Assembly (NCBI GenBank): GCA_030710605.1
Contig: CP092879.1
Coordinates: 41,535,008 to 41,599,007, forward strand
Source: Cordylochernes scorpioides
Lineage: Eukaryota > Arthropoda > Arachnida > Pseudoscorpiones > Chernetidae
Reading direction: 5' to 3'
Length of the DNA stretch: 64,000 bases
The translations under genes were made by a program, and so were the position numbers. The stretch's first letter is position 1; each line of letters starts with the position of its first letter. Shown in pieces: positions 22,094 through 36,500 of the stretch. Below the pieces are notes generated by a model. The model was not told where the DNA came from and did no database searches. It was given only the letters and a program-made list of their open reading frames with translations.

Positions 22094-23485
22094 ACTGTCC
22101 ACCCTACATGGACACCGCCCTGGCTGGGATTTACTACTTCAGACCCAACATTTGGACTACCTTCCAGGGTCATTTCCCACTTTCAACATTCCAGGACAAC
22201 CAATTACCGGCTAATCTAATATAACATATCTGAATATGTCATCCAATGCCTACTTATTGTAACACAACATTCCAGAATGGAATGGACAGCGCCTTTGATG
22301 GGATTTACTACTTCAGACCCAACATTTGGACTACCTTCCTCACTACCCAGCATTCCAGAACAACCAATTACCGGCTAATCTACTATAACATATCTGAATA
22401 TAACATACAATAACTACTTATTCGAACACAACATTCCAGAATGGAATGGACATCGCCCTTGCTGAGATTTATTACTTCAGACCCAACATTTGAACTACCT
22501 TCCTCACTACTCCCTCTCAACATTCCAGAACAATTAATTACCGGCTACTATAACATATCTGAATATAACATCTAATACCTACTTATTCGAACAAATCATT
22601 TCAGAATGGAATAAACATCGCTTTTGATGGGATTTACTAATTTAGACCCAACATTTGGACTACCTTTCAGGGTCTCGCTACCTAACATTCCAGGACAACC
22701 AAATACCGGCTAATCTACTATAACATATCTGAATATGACATCCAATAACCACATATCCTATAACAACATTCCAGAACGGAATGGACAGCGCCTTTGATGG
22801 GATTTACTACTTCAGACCCAACATTTGGACTACCTTCCAGGGCCTTGCTACCCAATATTCCAGAACAACCAATTACCGGCTAATCTAGCATATCTGAATT
22901 TGAAATACAATTGGACACCGCCCTTGCCGGTATTTACTACTTCAGACACAGCATTTGGACTACCTTCCAGGGTCTCACTACCCACTCTCAACATTCCAGA
23001 ACAACCAATTACCGGCTAATCTAAGATATCTGAATATGACCTCCAATAACTACTTATTCTAACGCAACATTCCAGAATGGAATGGACACCGCCCTTGCTG
23101 GGATTTACTACTTCAGACCCAACATTTGGACTACCTTCCCCGGTCTCACTACCCAACATTCCAGAACAACCAATTACCGGCTGATCTAACATATCTGAAT
23201 ATAATATCTACTATCTACTTATTCCAACACAACATTTCAGAATATGAAATAAGAATATAAACAGTAGCAATACATTTCTTTATTCGTGCAAAGTGCAAGC
23301 TTTGGGATCTTTATAATCCTTCTACAGTCATAGCTATGCCTGTAGAAAGATTATAAAGATCCGAAAGCTTGTACTTTGCACGAAAATAAACACATTGCTA
23401 CTGTTTATTTATTTTTATATTTTATAGCAAATTTGTCTTCTAATAATTCCAGAATATAACATACGATAACCAGTTATTCCATCAG
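22094..23485. repeat. Satellite, ~165-175-bp unit, seven copies
   Basis: The landmark GATTTACTACTTCAGACCCA recurs near 22127, 22301, 22465, 22630, 22800, 22930 (a shortened 130-bp unit) and 23101. Each unit also carries 'ACATTTGGACTACCTTCC', 'CCAGAACAACCAATTACCGG' and 'ATATCTGAATATGACAT'. The array resumes as 'ATTCCAGAATATAACATACG' at 23447 after the inserted palindrome. Confidence 0.93.
23248..23420. mobile_element. Foldback inserted in the satellite
   Basis: Arms of ~80 bp (from AATAAGAATATAAACAGTAG inward to CTTCTACAG) pair around CATAGCTATG. Satellite sequence lies on both sides, so this is probably an insertion. Confidence 0.85.
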
Positions 23486-26400
23486 AACATACTTGAATGA
23501 CACTCAATATTCGTAATTTTGAAGATATTTACAAATTTTTCTTAATTCAATTTTCGTTGTACATATCTCATTGTTTGAGGTATTGAGGCGTTGTACGCTC
23601 CACACGCTTTTAAAGAAAATTTGACATTCAAAAAAGATTTATTGATATATTGTTGATTACACATATGTGCACAGTATTCGCAATTATTAGTACAATGATA
23701 GGATGATTCGAAAAATCAATTTATAGATACTATGTACAATGATTAGGTACAAGGTAACTCTACCACTGATATAGAGTAAGATGGTATATCGCCAACGGGT
23801 CTCCAGCAACAGGGCACATTTCTTGATAGACGAAGTAAACTTAAATCGCCTTTTATATATCAGATCAATCAGAATTTGCATGAAGATAAACATTAGCCAA
23901 ATAATTTCTTGGAAAGGACGAAAGAGAGTAATATAAATGTTGGAAGTAAAGTGTTAGAAAAAAGGTTGATGTAAAACATTACAACTCAAAACTCGATAAT
24001 AAGTTAATTGATCACAGAGCATATATGAATAAAAACAACAACACTCATTTAATATACCACAAACATTACAGAATACTAAAGTATATATCAATCAATAATA
24101 GTAATAGTTAATCTATTTATTTATTCCAACACAGAAACCGCGATTTTCCGACTAGGGATAATTGCGTCGATTTATATTTTTAAACAGGAGCAGTTATAAA
24201 CATAAATCTATCAAACCAAATAAAACATGGAGAACACTTGATGAATTTGTACCTTTTAACATGTGTATCGATATTGAGACGATAATAACTCTGAAAGAGA
24301 TTTGATATACAGTGATCTTTATTGAAGACAAACGAGATAACCAAATTTAAACAATATTGTCTTTTACTCTTTCAAAAAACAGTCGACCGGCGATATCAAA
24401 GACATTCCACTTACTTAAGTTTTGTCTATAAGTGTATAATGACCAATAATCAATAAATCTACCAGAAGCTATCTAAATAACAAAACTTTCATTCTGCTCA
24501 CAATGCATCAAAGAATGCCATCCAGCTGAATTCCATAACACTAGCTGAACTTGAGGAATTTTAACGATCGACTTGGATACTCCTAGAGGTAGTCTTTCAT
24601 TAGAGGTTGGGTAAACTTAGGTCAAGTTATTGATAATTCGATACAGGTGGTTGGTTGTTCATCAGAGTTAGATGGTCGCTTATAAATTATTTCATTTTAC
24701 TTCCAAATACAGTTTGTATTTTGTATTCCCTTATTCAAATTATTCTTATTCCAATTTCTATATTACACTATCTTTGCAATTCAAATATTTGGTTTATTAC
24801 TATTGTAAAATACTTCGTATTTAGTTATGTAAAATATTTTATTATTTCTCGATTTCTTTTTATAGTTAGGCAGTTGGCAACACTATACTTTCTTTCTTTT
24901 TTTGTAATTTTCTATAAGTTTTATTTTGTTTATATATTATGGTTAACCTTGTTCTTATTAAATTCAATATTAAAACACAAAGTATTGAAACTATCCCATA
25001 TTTCTAAATAGGAAACGTTACAAATAGTATATATTCACTTCACATATATTTACAACTATTTATATTTCATTTAAAAATTAGTTTAGAGCTTCTTAATTGA
25101 ACGATTCTTCTGTTTAGGATAAAAGTATCTGCACATAAATGTGTAAACATGAATGACATGACAGCGCTAAAAGGTTATATGATTATTTATTATATAATAA
25201 AGTAACCTAAAATAGTCGTAAAAATTTTGATTTTATTAACAAATATCCAATTTGTGTGAACAATGTATTTTTAAATAAGCTTGAAGTCTTTGTAAATATA
25301 TATCTACATTAACAAATTTCCTTTATATTGCCACGTGGAAAATTGGGGAATATAAACTCAGGATGTACACAGCAGTTTAAGGCAAGAAAAAACTATGAAT
25401 GATAAACAATAAAGATAAGCACAGAGGTTAGTTTACAGAGTAGTATTTTATAAACATATAAATGTGTAGTATTTTAAATAATTACAACTCTCTTTAAAGC
25501 AACAAAAGAATTATTTATTGCATTTAGCAAGACAAGAAATAAAAAAAACAACGGGATGCCAAATAAAAACCTTTTTAGGTTAATAAACCTGCAACCACCT
25601 ACCGGTTAGTTCCTATTCAAAATCTAGCTTTCACACAGAGTATTGAAAAATAAAATACGACAAAATGATACTCTGTTAGTAAAATAATAAATATACTTCA
25701 CTACTATATGATACAGAATGAATGACTAAATATTGTATTGCCTGATTATTCCCTTCACCTAACGATTTATTGATCTTTAGTAAGGTATTATTAAGATATT
25801 TATAAAAACAAAGTAGGAATTCCCAAATAAAAGATAGTTTAAAATATTTGACATTCTTCTGGCCACTCCAAGAGATGGTTATTCATATGTGGTTGGATCT
25901 TAATAATCCATTTAATCAATAGCAACAGATTATATAGAGATAAATATAATCCAATCTGATCAATTAATGAACAATTTTTGGCTTTATAAAAATGATAATA
26001 TAGTCATTTGTGTAGGAAGTGAATAAACAATTTCGAAAAATCCAATCGTGTTTATCTTCAAAAAGATATTTTAAATATAACTTCTTATAATATTATAAAT
26101 AAATATTAGTGAAATAGGTTTTTATACATTCAACTTCAAATGTATTTCTTATAATACATACGGGAAACACAATTAAAACAGCAATACATTATAATTGCTA
26201 TATATATTAGAGGATAGTGAATTTCTAAACCCATTTAGCCTTACGGTATTCATCAGGATAAAGTGTATTTCCAAGACAGAACTGTAAATCTCAATACAAA
26301 GTGAAATAGTCTCATCCATAGCAGTAAATTCCCAACAAGCCTCCCTTATTCTCCTGGTAATTTCAATGTGACGGACTGAGGAACATTATAGCGGTTCATT

Positions 26401-26865
26401 CCAGTAGTCCCCAATATTAGCTTCACCAACAAAAGAATTCATAGTTATGGAAAATCTTGGATATCCATTAAGAATTGAAAATATTAAAACATCTAAAAAT
26501 ATATTTAAGTGAATATTAATCATATCCCATTGACATGAAAGTTGCATACCAATATTTCGGCTATCCACTATCACCGTTTCAATGTTTAAAAAATCATTGA
26601 ATATGGTTTACATATTCCTTTTATAGATATGAAGCAAAACACGCTGAACGTGAGTAGAGTTAATATTTGCATATAAATAAAATATAATAAAGAGTTATTT
26701 TTGTAATATACAAAGGATATTTTATAGCTGATATCAAATATGTAATCTCCTCCTTTAATAATAACCCCATATATAATCTTCATACAAATAATTCTAAGCT
26801 TAAAAATAGGATTGTTGGCTACAAAATTTGATTTATTTTGTGTTGCCTTTTATTTGATTTATTTT
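23486..26865. other. AT-rich region with dispersed repeats, no gene
   Basis: Three segments recur elsewhere: 24256-24445 (also at 56845-57030, same strand, divergent), 24850-25010 (inverted copy at 49549-49705, sharing 'ATATTATGGTTAACCTTGTT') and 25325-25463 (also at 33447-33590, sharing 'TATTGCCACGTGGAAAATT'). The 118-codon frame at 24655-25011 is hydrophobic low-complexity sequence within one of these repeats and is not called. Confidence 0.65.
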
Positions 26866-27425
26866 CTAAGAAGATTGATTGTAATTTTAAGGAGATTAGT
26901 ATTTTTTGTTGTTTTTTTTTGTTATTCGGAAAATTTGGTGATGTGAAAAAACTGAGGGCATAACTTGTAGCATGTCATATAATCTTCTTCTTAAGGTTCT
27001 TTTTCTAACTTGTTTTTCACAAAATGAAGATTAAGAAGACTAGTGTTTTGTTATTCGTAATATTTTGGTGGTATAATTAAGGGCACTATTCGCAACAGAC
27101 TTATTGGATGACATTGTCGTATTTTAATGTCAAGGGAATGTACTAATCTTTCTTATCTATCTAATTTCTTACATTCTATATAGAATCTTCTTTTTCAGGT
27201 TCTGTTTTTCACATAATGGCAATTAAGAAGACTAATGCGTTTTGTTTTATTCGATGTATTTCAAAATATAAAAATACTTGTGGGCCTAACTCTTGTAACA
27301 CGCTTTTGGATGACAATTATCAAAATAAATGTCCGGGAACTGTTCTAATCCATTCGTATCTATATAATTTCTAGGATTCTATAGAATATTCTTCTTCAGG
27401 TTCTGTTTTTCACAATTTTTCACAC
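26866..27425. repeat. Divergent tandem repeat, ~200-bp unit, ~3 copies
   Basis: The block GGTTCTGTTTTTCACA (or a close variant), mostly followed by ATTAAGAAGACTA, occurs near 26996, 27199 and 27400. Other shared blocks are 'GTTATTCG', 'GGATGACA' and 'TTCTATAGAAT'. Confidence 0.75.
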
Positions 27426-28251
27426 AATAGCTCTACTATTATTCAACTTGATTTCCTTCCTTTATTTCTTCATTTTTTTCTTCCAATTCTGTGATCGAGT
27501 TCAAATTCTCCATCCTACCATTTTCTTTTCATTCTTTTCGCCCTTTAGAATATTTTACATCAATACAAATTTTCCCTAATATACACATTCCATTTTTTTT
27601 TATTTTCTAACGAATGTATAAGATAATTATTTATAATACTGATGTGGTGTGTAGTTTTAATTATTATCGGAAATAGATATAACTTCTTGCACAAATACTA
27701 AGCGTTTTTATTTCAAAAATTAATTATGATGGATTTCTCTGAATTTTAATATGATTTAGTTTCTTATCAATATAAAAATATAAGGAACATGGAATATGCT
27801 TCATGAGTACCCTTGAAAAAATATACCATCGTCATTGGAAGATCGAAACATTTCAAATAGTTAGTATTGATAAAGTAAAATCCACGACCATTTTTAAAAA
27901 ACTACTTTACTAGATATATTTCAACTTTTGATAAAGGCCCTACTGATGCCTATTTCTCTTTATATATTCGATAAATCTTTAAAAATTTATATTATTATCA
28001 CAAAATATTTTAGAATAAAACTTTTGAAAGTGTCTGAAGATGGAAACATTTGTACAATAGAGAATATATGTATATACGGTATTTGAAGTTGAATGGATTT
28101 GAAAGACTTGAGCTGTCATGTTGTGAAGGAAGTCCCAGAATGTGAGAATCTCACAACGCCATCTACATCAATAGCTAAGAATAATATTTGCATAAAATTT
28201 GGAGAGACGATTAGAGGTGGGTGTCTGGGGAGCGAGCGAGTGGCCGCGGGC
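27426..28251. other. AT-rich, no gene seen
   Basis: No frame or repeat beyond simple sequence. A short frame at 28093-28329 runs into the next tandem array. Confidence 0.5.
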
Positions 28252-28975
28252 TGTTTTCTGGAAATATCTGGTGTGTTTTCTTGGCCTTCTTTCTTCTCAT
28301 ATATCTTTGTACCTTGTTGGATGTATTGATTGGGTTATAGTGAGAGATAGATCTGGTGTATTTTCTTGGTCTTCTTTCTTCTCATATATCTTTGTACCTT
28401 GTTGGATGTATTGATTGGGTTATAGTGAGAGATGGATCTGGTGTGTTTTCTTGGCCTTCTTTCTTCTCATATATCTTTGTACCATGTTGGAGGTATTGAT
28501 TGGGTTATAGTGAGAGATAGATATGGTATGTCTTCTTTCTTCTCATATATCTTTGTACCTTGTTGGAGGTATTGATTGGGTTATAGTGAGAGATAGATCT
28601 GGTGTGTCTTCTTTCTTCTTATATATCTTTGTACCTTGTTGGAGGTATTGACTGGGTTATAGTGAGAGATAGATCTGGTGTGTCTTCTTACTTCTTATAT
28701 AGCTTTGTACCTTGTTGAAGGTATTGATTGGGTTATAGTGAGAGATAGATCTAGTGTGTCTTCTTTCTTCTTATATATCTTTGTACCTTGTTGGACGTAT
28801 TGATTGGGTTATAGTGAGAGATAGATCTGGTGTGTTGTCTTCTTACTTCTTATATATCTTTGTACCTTGTTGGACGTATTGATTGGGTTATAGTGAGAGA
28901 TAGATCTAGTGTGTCTTCTTTCTTCTTATATATCTTTGTACCTTGTTGGAGGTATTAACTTATAGTGATAATTAA
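28252..28975. repeat. Minisatellite, 76-85-bp unit, ~9 copies
   Basis: ACCTTGTTGGA (or a variant) recurs at 28311, 28396, 28479, 28557, 28633, 28709, 28785, 28863 and 28940. The unit also has 'GATTGGGTTATAGTGAGAGA' and 'CTTCTTTCTTCTCATATATC'. The first units are ~84 bp; later ones have lost ~8 bp, the TTTTCTTGG segment, so the array shows a length transition. Confidence 0.95.
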
Positions 28976-31654
28976 TCTGGAGAGTTTTCCTGGTACTTTT
29001 GATATAATTTCGCAGTAAAAACAATTTTTACAATTACTTTAAGATATATTTTTAGATTTAAGATTGATTTCTAACGATAGATTGCGATATGATGAGGTAA
29101 TTTCATACATTAAAAAGTTAGAGCACGTTAAATAAATGAAATATCTGTAACAATAAAATGTAAATAGATAGTCTCAAAAACAAAAGCAGCTATACCCTAC
29201 AAAAGTTAACAAAACAGAGTTCTACCTATTAAATATTCTAACTTCCATGATAAAATATTTATCAAATATATTATACACAGTTCCTATTTACCTTCATCGG
29301 TATTTGAACAATGTAGCACCTGGGAAAGTTTTGAAAGTATTTTATAAAATAATTTTGAAGACCATCCCATCAATTATCTCAGAAATTCTCATCTCTCAAC
29401 TTTTCCACCGAGTAATTTCTTAAACCCACCCCGCTAATCTGCAACGTTGCCGGATCGAGTTTGTTAGTTTAGTCTTGTTAGTAAGAAAACTATATTTTGA
29501 TTAAATAACCATTCTTCTTAACTATAACATTATAGTTAAGTATACTCTCCTATATAACAAATTATTAATTAGTTATTCTTATGAATATGTAAAAAAATCA
29601 AACTCTATATTAGCATTTTGTAGGATTGCTTCGGTATTAAAAACAATTTTCATCTGTTTTTCAATGTTAATTATCAAAAATAAACACTATATAACTATTA
29701 TGTATTAATTACTATCCACGTATTATTTTTGTATTCCCATTATTTTTGCTAGATTTTAAAACCGAATTGTTTTCATATGTGCATATATTGAAACAACAAT
29801 TTATAGAAATAATAGAAATTGTTATATATTTATTTAATAGTTCAGTGTTAAAAAATACATTTCAAAATTATATATACCAATCAAAGTCCCTCTTCTTCTA
29901 ATTATGCATTAGAACAAATCATTATGTGCATCACCCTGGAAAAGAAAATTGAGATAGTGAAAAGTAAGGAGCCATTACACTAGTTTTCTAATTTCAGACA
30001 AATATCCAACTTGTATACAATGGTTTCGAGCTATGGTCCTCATCAGTACAGGAGCGGCTTCAGAATAAGTATGATTTATCTAAAATATGTTTAAGCTTGT
30101 AAAGTTACAGGGGCCGAATTTCAGGCAAGAATACACAATAAAGCTGGTATTCAGTTTGGCCTTTGTCATAATTTAGCAAACCTTTGTGGTTCATTCCTAC
30201 AAATGTTAAAATAAATATTTAGATAATCAACATAATCATCAACAGAAATCCAAGCTTATAAATAGGCTTCTAGGGCCTCATACACTTGTGCAAAAAAAAG
30301 CTATATATATAAATATTATGAGTATAATGTTTTTATGTTGGAATGATAAAATATTGGAAGAGCAGTCGTGAAAAAAGTAAAGATAGTTATTTACTTACCA
30401 AGTAGTTTTAATTTTCAATTACTTGAAAAGAATTACACATTAAATATTTTTCACAGTAATATAGAATTTATAATATGAATCCTATATTCGTGATTTAAAA
30501 AAAAATAGGTAGGTTAACTATACATATTTAAAACAATATTCAAAGTGTTATGTTCTAAATCTATAGTCAAAAATAAAATAATAGTCAATGATGAAAATAA
30601 AATATATGTTTTTAAAAAATCAAATATTTACATTTCAGATTATATAATATATATATTATAGATATATAATAATTAAATATTAAGATTCGTTTTGTCATAT
30701 GCGCCTGAAGAAGCGTTTATGATGTCTAAAGCTTGAGAGAATGTATAAATAAATTTTACAATACATTCAATTAAAATAATATTTAAAACAAGAAGTCGAA
30801 CAATTCTAAATACGCTTCTTTATTTCCAAAATCTCCTTTAAGCCTTGAAAAAAATAAAATATCAAACAATTTTTCTAGTTTTAGGTAAAAACAATTTAAA
30901 GGTAGCTTAGGCATATAAAGAAAGTCATTTTCTTTTTAAAATTTAAAGTTATATCTCTAAATTAAGAAAGTTAAAGAAAGCTTTTAAAAAAAATCGATAA
31001 GTAATTTGTTTTATATTCTTTTTTATACAGAAAGAAATTGTAAAGTGAAATTAATTATTCAATTCATTTCATTTTTATATAACCATAACAACCAAAATAC
31101 TTTTCTAATTATGAAATATCCAACTATTAAATGTTTTCTTTCAAACAATTTAATAATTGCCAATTGTTAATTAGTAAAGATTTAGGTATTTAAAAAAAAA
31201 TAAAGGAATAAATTATTTGAAGTTAGAAAATTGGACAAGTATGTTTAATTAATATTTTTCTATTTTTAGTGAACTAATTAACATTTGCACACAAAAATGT
31301 CTAATTTAACAAAAAGTATTTTTTATATCAAAGCTCTAGGTGAAATCTATGTTTTATAAATCCTTTTTCTTTTGATGATTTTTTTTTCAATTCCTTTAAG
31401 GAAATGGATGTATATATATTTTTAATCAGAGATAGGTAATATTTTAGATTTATAATAAGGTTAACACTTTTATTTCTTTGATATATTCAGCATGATTAGA
31501 TGTTCGTGTTGTGTGAATTACTAAAATATATTAATTGGAAAAATAGGTACACTACATTTTAAAACCTTTTATCATATCTATAAGCTAACACCAAAAATAT
31601 AATCAAATATTTATATTATAATGATATTGATATAAAATACTAATATAATCATAC
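28976..31654. other. AT-rich, no gene seen
   Basis: Two short hammerhead-like motifs are present: 30022-30047 on the minus strand and 30704-30732 on the plus strand (see findings). Nothing else is recognised. Confidence 0.5.
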
Positions 31655-31905
31655 TAAAATTATATATTTTGCAAAATATGATACTATTATTTTAATTATT
31701 TTTAAAATAGCTTAACAATTAAAATGGGAGAAAATTATATATTTTTCAAAATATGATACTATTGTTTTATTATGATACTATTTTATTTAAAATAATTTAA
31801 CAATTAAAAAAATGGGGGAAATTTATATATTTTGCAAAAATTGATACTATTGTTTTAATTTTATTCAAAATAGCTCAACAATTTAAAATATGGGGGATAA
31901 ATTCT
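31655..31905. repeat. Short tandem repeat, ~75-110-bp unit, 3 copies
   Basis: TTATATATTTTGCAAAATAT, GATACTATTGTTTTA and AACAATTAAAATGGG recur in order three times with indels. Confidence 0.8.
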
Positions 31906-32282
31906 ACGTTTTATTTTGATTTTCAAAAATATTTCACTAAAGCTTTATTATTAAAAGAAATTTCGCAAGTACTTAATATATTAACTTTTTTTCTAATATT
32001 TAATATCACAAGCCATTTTTTTTTAAATATTATTTAGCACACACATAAAATAAAAAAAAGCTTTGAAAATATTAAGGTATAAAAATAAATATAAGCTAAA
32101 ATAAAGGTAAAAGTGGGTATTAAATTTCAGACGATGGAAGTGAAGTTGATGATGATCTTGGCGGGAATTTAATCCGGCGTCTCATCTATCACAGAGTAGG
32201 ACAGTTGTGTTGGTTAGGTCGAACTAATGACTAGACGATTGATGGCACAATCAACTAATTTCCTTTACTATCTACTTAACCT
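31906..32282. other. AT-rich, no gene seen
   Basis: No frame or RNA. A slightly GC-richer patch is present at 32130-32290. Confidence 0.5.
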
Positions 32283-32843
32283 AACTTGGTAAAACAAGAC
32301 AACTTATACCCGCTTCAATATTTTATCAACAAAACACAATTTCTATTTAATCACTTTTATAAACTTTTAATATATATTTATAAATAGAACATTTGTGATA
32401 TATGCATATATAAATAAATAAAATGATGAATCATATAAAATAAAAAGTATTTTATTTTTTAAGCAAACGAAATAAATTTAAAAATTTATATTTATCATTT
32501 TAATTTATATAATTCAAAAATAAACTAATAAAAATAATTGTTTCCGATGAATTTTAATTAGGTATTGCGATTATATATATAAATAATAATATAACTTGGC
32601 AAAACAAGACAACTTATACGCTTCAATATTTTATAACAAAAGACTATTTTTATTTAATCACTTTTATAAACTTTTAATATACATTGATTGAATTGAATAA
32701 TATAAAGAAAGAAATTTATAATTTTTAATCAAACACGAAAGAAATAAAAAATATAGATTTATTATTTTAATATATAAACAAAAGAACGTAATAAAACAAA
32801 TTGTTTTCGATGAATTGTAATTAGGTATTACTATTTTTTTTTC
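32283..32843. repeat. Tandem duplication of ~300 bp
   Basis: TAACTTGGTAAAACAAGACA, TTTAATCACTTTTATAAACT and CGATGAATTTTAATTAGGTA in the first copy (32283-32575) recur in order at 32592-32843 with scattered changes and indels. Confidence 0.85.
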
Positions 32844-33446
32844 AAGACAAAAAACAAACATATTCCAAATTAAGTGTGACATTTACAATAACAACAAAAT
32901 ATTTTGCGAGCAGAAGATAAATTCAGTGTTTCTTGCTTCATTTATTTTACTATTAAATTAAATAGAAGATATACTCGAAGCGTAAAGAAAGGAGAAATAG
33001 TTATATTTATTTATAGAAAGATGAGAGACTGAATAGTAATAATTTTGGAATAATTTAATTATTATTTTTATTGATGATACAATATATTTTCTTATATAGA
33101 GATTTATACATATATATAATAGTGTATTTAATTAAACTCTTATTATTGCGTTGTGTGTTTTTTCAACTCTAATTTTTGAATTAAAACTATACTTCTATGA
33201 AAATATTATATTAATCACCAGGTATACATTGTTAGAATATTTATAAATATTTAAAAGCATGAAGAGCTTGAAGTCGAGAAAATAAAGAGATATAGGTGAT
33301 ACATTGTATAGTATGATGAAAGGACATCTCCTATTCCTACAATTGAATATAGCTTATTTCTCATCGCCATCTATCGGAAAATATATCAACTATCTGGTAA
33401 TTCATTAATTTTTCCTAAGAATTGACCAATCGGGGGTGCTGTTTAA

Positions 33447-33590
33447 TTATATTGCCACGTGGAAAATTAGGGAAGACAAAAACTTCAGGAGGGAACAGCA
33501 ATTTATTTCAGGGAAGGACAAACTATGAATTGTAAACAAAAGATAAGCCACGAAGGAAATTTACAGAGTCGCAAGATATAAACATAAAAA
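33447..33590 (+). repeat. Dispersed repeat, second copy at 25325-25463
   Basis: Shares TATTGCCACGTGGAAAATT, AACTATGAAT, AAAGATAAGC and TTTACAGAGT in the same order with its partner. It encodes nothing. Confidence 0.8.
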
Positions 33591-36500
33591 TGACCCCTCT
33601 GTTAAAAAAAATAATAAAATTAATAAATACTATGTTTTATAAATAAAATTAATAAATACTATGTTACAATATTATATATTTATAATTGCTACTTCTGCAA
33701 TGCCGTCATTCAAGGCAATTTGGTCCATTATCTATTCCAATGCCCATTTCTATAGGAAAAGAGACTGGGAATTCACAAAATATCGGGGCTAACTCGCTAT
33801 AATGAACAACATGTATATAAAATGTTTACTACTCTCCTGCTGGATAAAACAATTGTTTATAAATATTTTAAAAATTTTCAAAGCGATTGATAAAATGAGG
33901 GAAGAAGTGCTCAACTCCACAGACAATGGTTGATTGCTCCCCCCCCCCTCTAAATTGCTTTTCCTCCTCACTCATGTACATATATAACCTTTTAGGGGAA
34001 TCCCCTTGTAAGACAATAGTGTCTTAATGAAGGTTTTGTTGTTTTTGTATATTTATAACTCTGATATCGTTCTATTTCTCTACTTTCAAACTCTTTAAAA
34101 GCTAATTATAACATTTTTATGCACTTTCTGTTCTATAAATACTCATCTTTTCTGATTGGGGAAAAGATGCCACAAGCTCCTTTTGTGGAAGGCTTTCAAC
34201 TAACAGCCTTCACTACGCATATGAAGATTAGCAACCCGAAAATCAAATGCTGATGGTGTATTCTGATATTTCCAGAAAATGTATATTGACCAACCTTTCC
34301 GAAAAAAATCAAATGATGGTTGAAATTTGCTGATTGATAATAGTGATCCATCATCTTATTCAGTTGCAAACGATGCCCCCCTTTTCATAAAATCTATAAG
34401 TGGTTTAATACTTTTTTTTCGATAAACATATTTTATTATTAAATATATGTAACATTCATTTCTTCGAGCAATTTTCTAACGCTTAGGACATAACATTGAT
34501 CGAATAAAACAAAATGCTTTGCTCACACACACACAAACCATTATTATGGTACAGCATTTGAAACTTCGTCCTGAAAGGCAAAAACCAGAAGATCAAACAC
34601 CCCTATTGCTGAAATACACTTACTTAACATGGATTTCATATAAACGGTTAACACTCGGAAATACATTAGCCTAAGGAAGATCCGTATATTTGCAAAATTT
34701 GCTAGGGGCCAACAGAAAAGAGATATATGCTATCATGTAAATATTAATACCATTTCCAACCTTCGTTATGTAATAAAGATTAACTTTATTACTAAACGTG
34801 AAGATGTTCTAAAAATAATAAACATTTATAGACGTGAGCAATCAACTAATGGATATATGAATATGATAATGACTATTAACGCGTAATCTACAATAATTTG
34901 TAAATCAAATTTATTTTGCAATAAATTGATAAAGAAAGAACAATCCCTCGAAATATTTTGAGAAATAATTTCTCTTTTTTTTTAAACAGATTCAGGTACG
35001 CCTTTTTTTATATAAACGTACAAAAGTTCGTTGTTTAACTATTTATAACTATTTTGTTCTTTTCGCATCTCTATAGCTATGGTTTGGCACCCCTCGGTCG
35101 ATGGTAGCGTGCAAAACACCATTAGGTCACAACCAAGGGCCCAAAAAAAGACTAAAATTTAAAAGCGCCACTATCAATCTACTCCCAAGAACCATTATGG
35201 ATCAAAAGGAGGTCAGATTCAAGGGTCATTTTATAACTTAAGGGAAATCTTGGAAAAAGAGAATCAATTGTTGGATGAAATAATGGGATATTTTTATCTC
35301 CATTGATTAACATTTATATATAAAGAGAAAAATAAATCATTTAGAAAAAGAATTGCATTTGTGTTTTTATTTTAAAATTCAAATGAATACAAGCTGTCTT
35401 AAACGATAAGGGATATTTAAAATTGAATTCAATAAATTTTGTAAGAACGTTTAGTAAAGATATTGAATATATGTGCCTTCTCTTGATTCCATTATTAGAC
35501 ATGGTTCATTTTTGAAACGTATGTATGGCTTTAAATACAGGCAAAATCAGACTTTCACCAAAGTGTGCCTGGATCATGGTGCCATGATCAACGAAAGCTG
35601 CACCCCTACACCTCATTCCATGAGATCATGAACTCATGGAATCCGTGTAATATTTACACAAGGGGATAAGAAACAACAACAACATGTATGGTCACGGTAT
35701 CAATTCGATCTTTGATGTTTTAAAGTAATGTTTTCACCATAATTTTATAAAAAAGGGAAATGTATCAAATAAACAAACCCAAATCTCAATGAAGGGTACT
35801 GTCATCGTTAGTAAGCAAATGGAATTATTTCATTCTCCTCTAAAAGGGTCATAATAACAAATCTTTATTTACATACACAAAGGTACAGATATTATATTTA
35901 ACTTAATAGTTTTAAAGGATATATTTCCAAAATTATATTTTTTTAAGAATTCTTGCAAATATATATAGGGAAAGAAATTGCTTTAAGTCGTCAAACTCAC
36001 CCATTTTGTAGAAATGGAGTCAATTTTCCACAATGCGAAAACTAACATATTATGCATATAGCATATCTTTAATAATTAAAAAATAAACCAAAATGAAAGT
36101 ATTTATTTTCAAAATATTCTGGAATATCTATATATACCCTATGTCCAACAAACACAATATATAATCACACACAATAAATAATATTTTTAATATTGACGAA
36201 AATTATCCTTTTAAAAAAATCTCTCCTTAAATACCTTTTAAACATAAATTTAAACATAAAAATCCTGTTTCATATCATGTAACATTTCCTTTTTTTTCAG
36301 AGAAAGTTATAGAATCCATAAAAAATCGATAAATTTCATTTTTCTCTCACCAATGTAAAATAATTAACAAAGAAAAACAAATATCTATACCCATGAAAAA
36401 TATAAAAGAAATTAATAATATACAGAATATATTACTACGATCAATAATAATTATTCAATTCAGTTTCAGAAAATTTGAACCCCATTCAAACAGAAACTTA

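Noticed and set aside
22094-23485. CRISPR-like array
   Set aside because: Units are contiguous ~170-bp satellite copies with no short repeat/unique spacer pattern, in eukaryotic DNA.
24655-25011. 118-codon hydrophobic frame that might be a membrane protein
   Set aside because: Composition is that of AT-rich DNA, and part of it is a dispersed repeat with an inverted, non-open copy at 49549-49705.
28093-28414. Two overlapping frames with repeated peptide
   Set aside because: They run through the 76-85-bp minisatellite and change frame with unit length.
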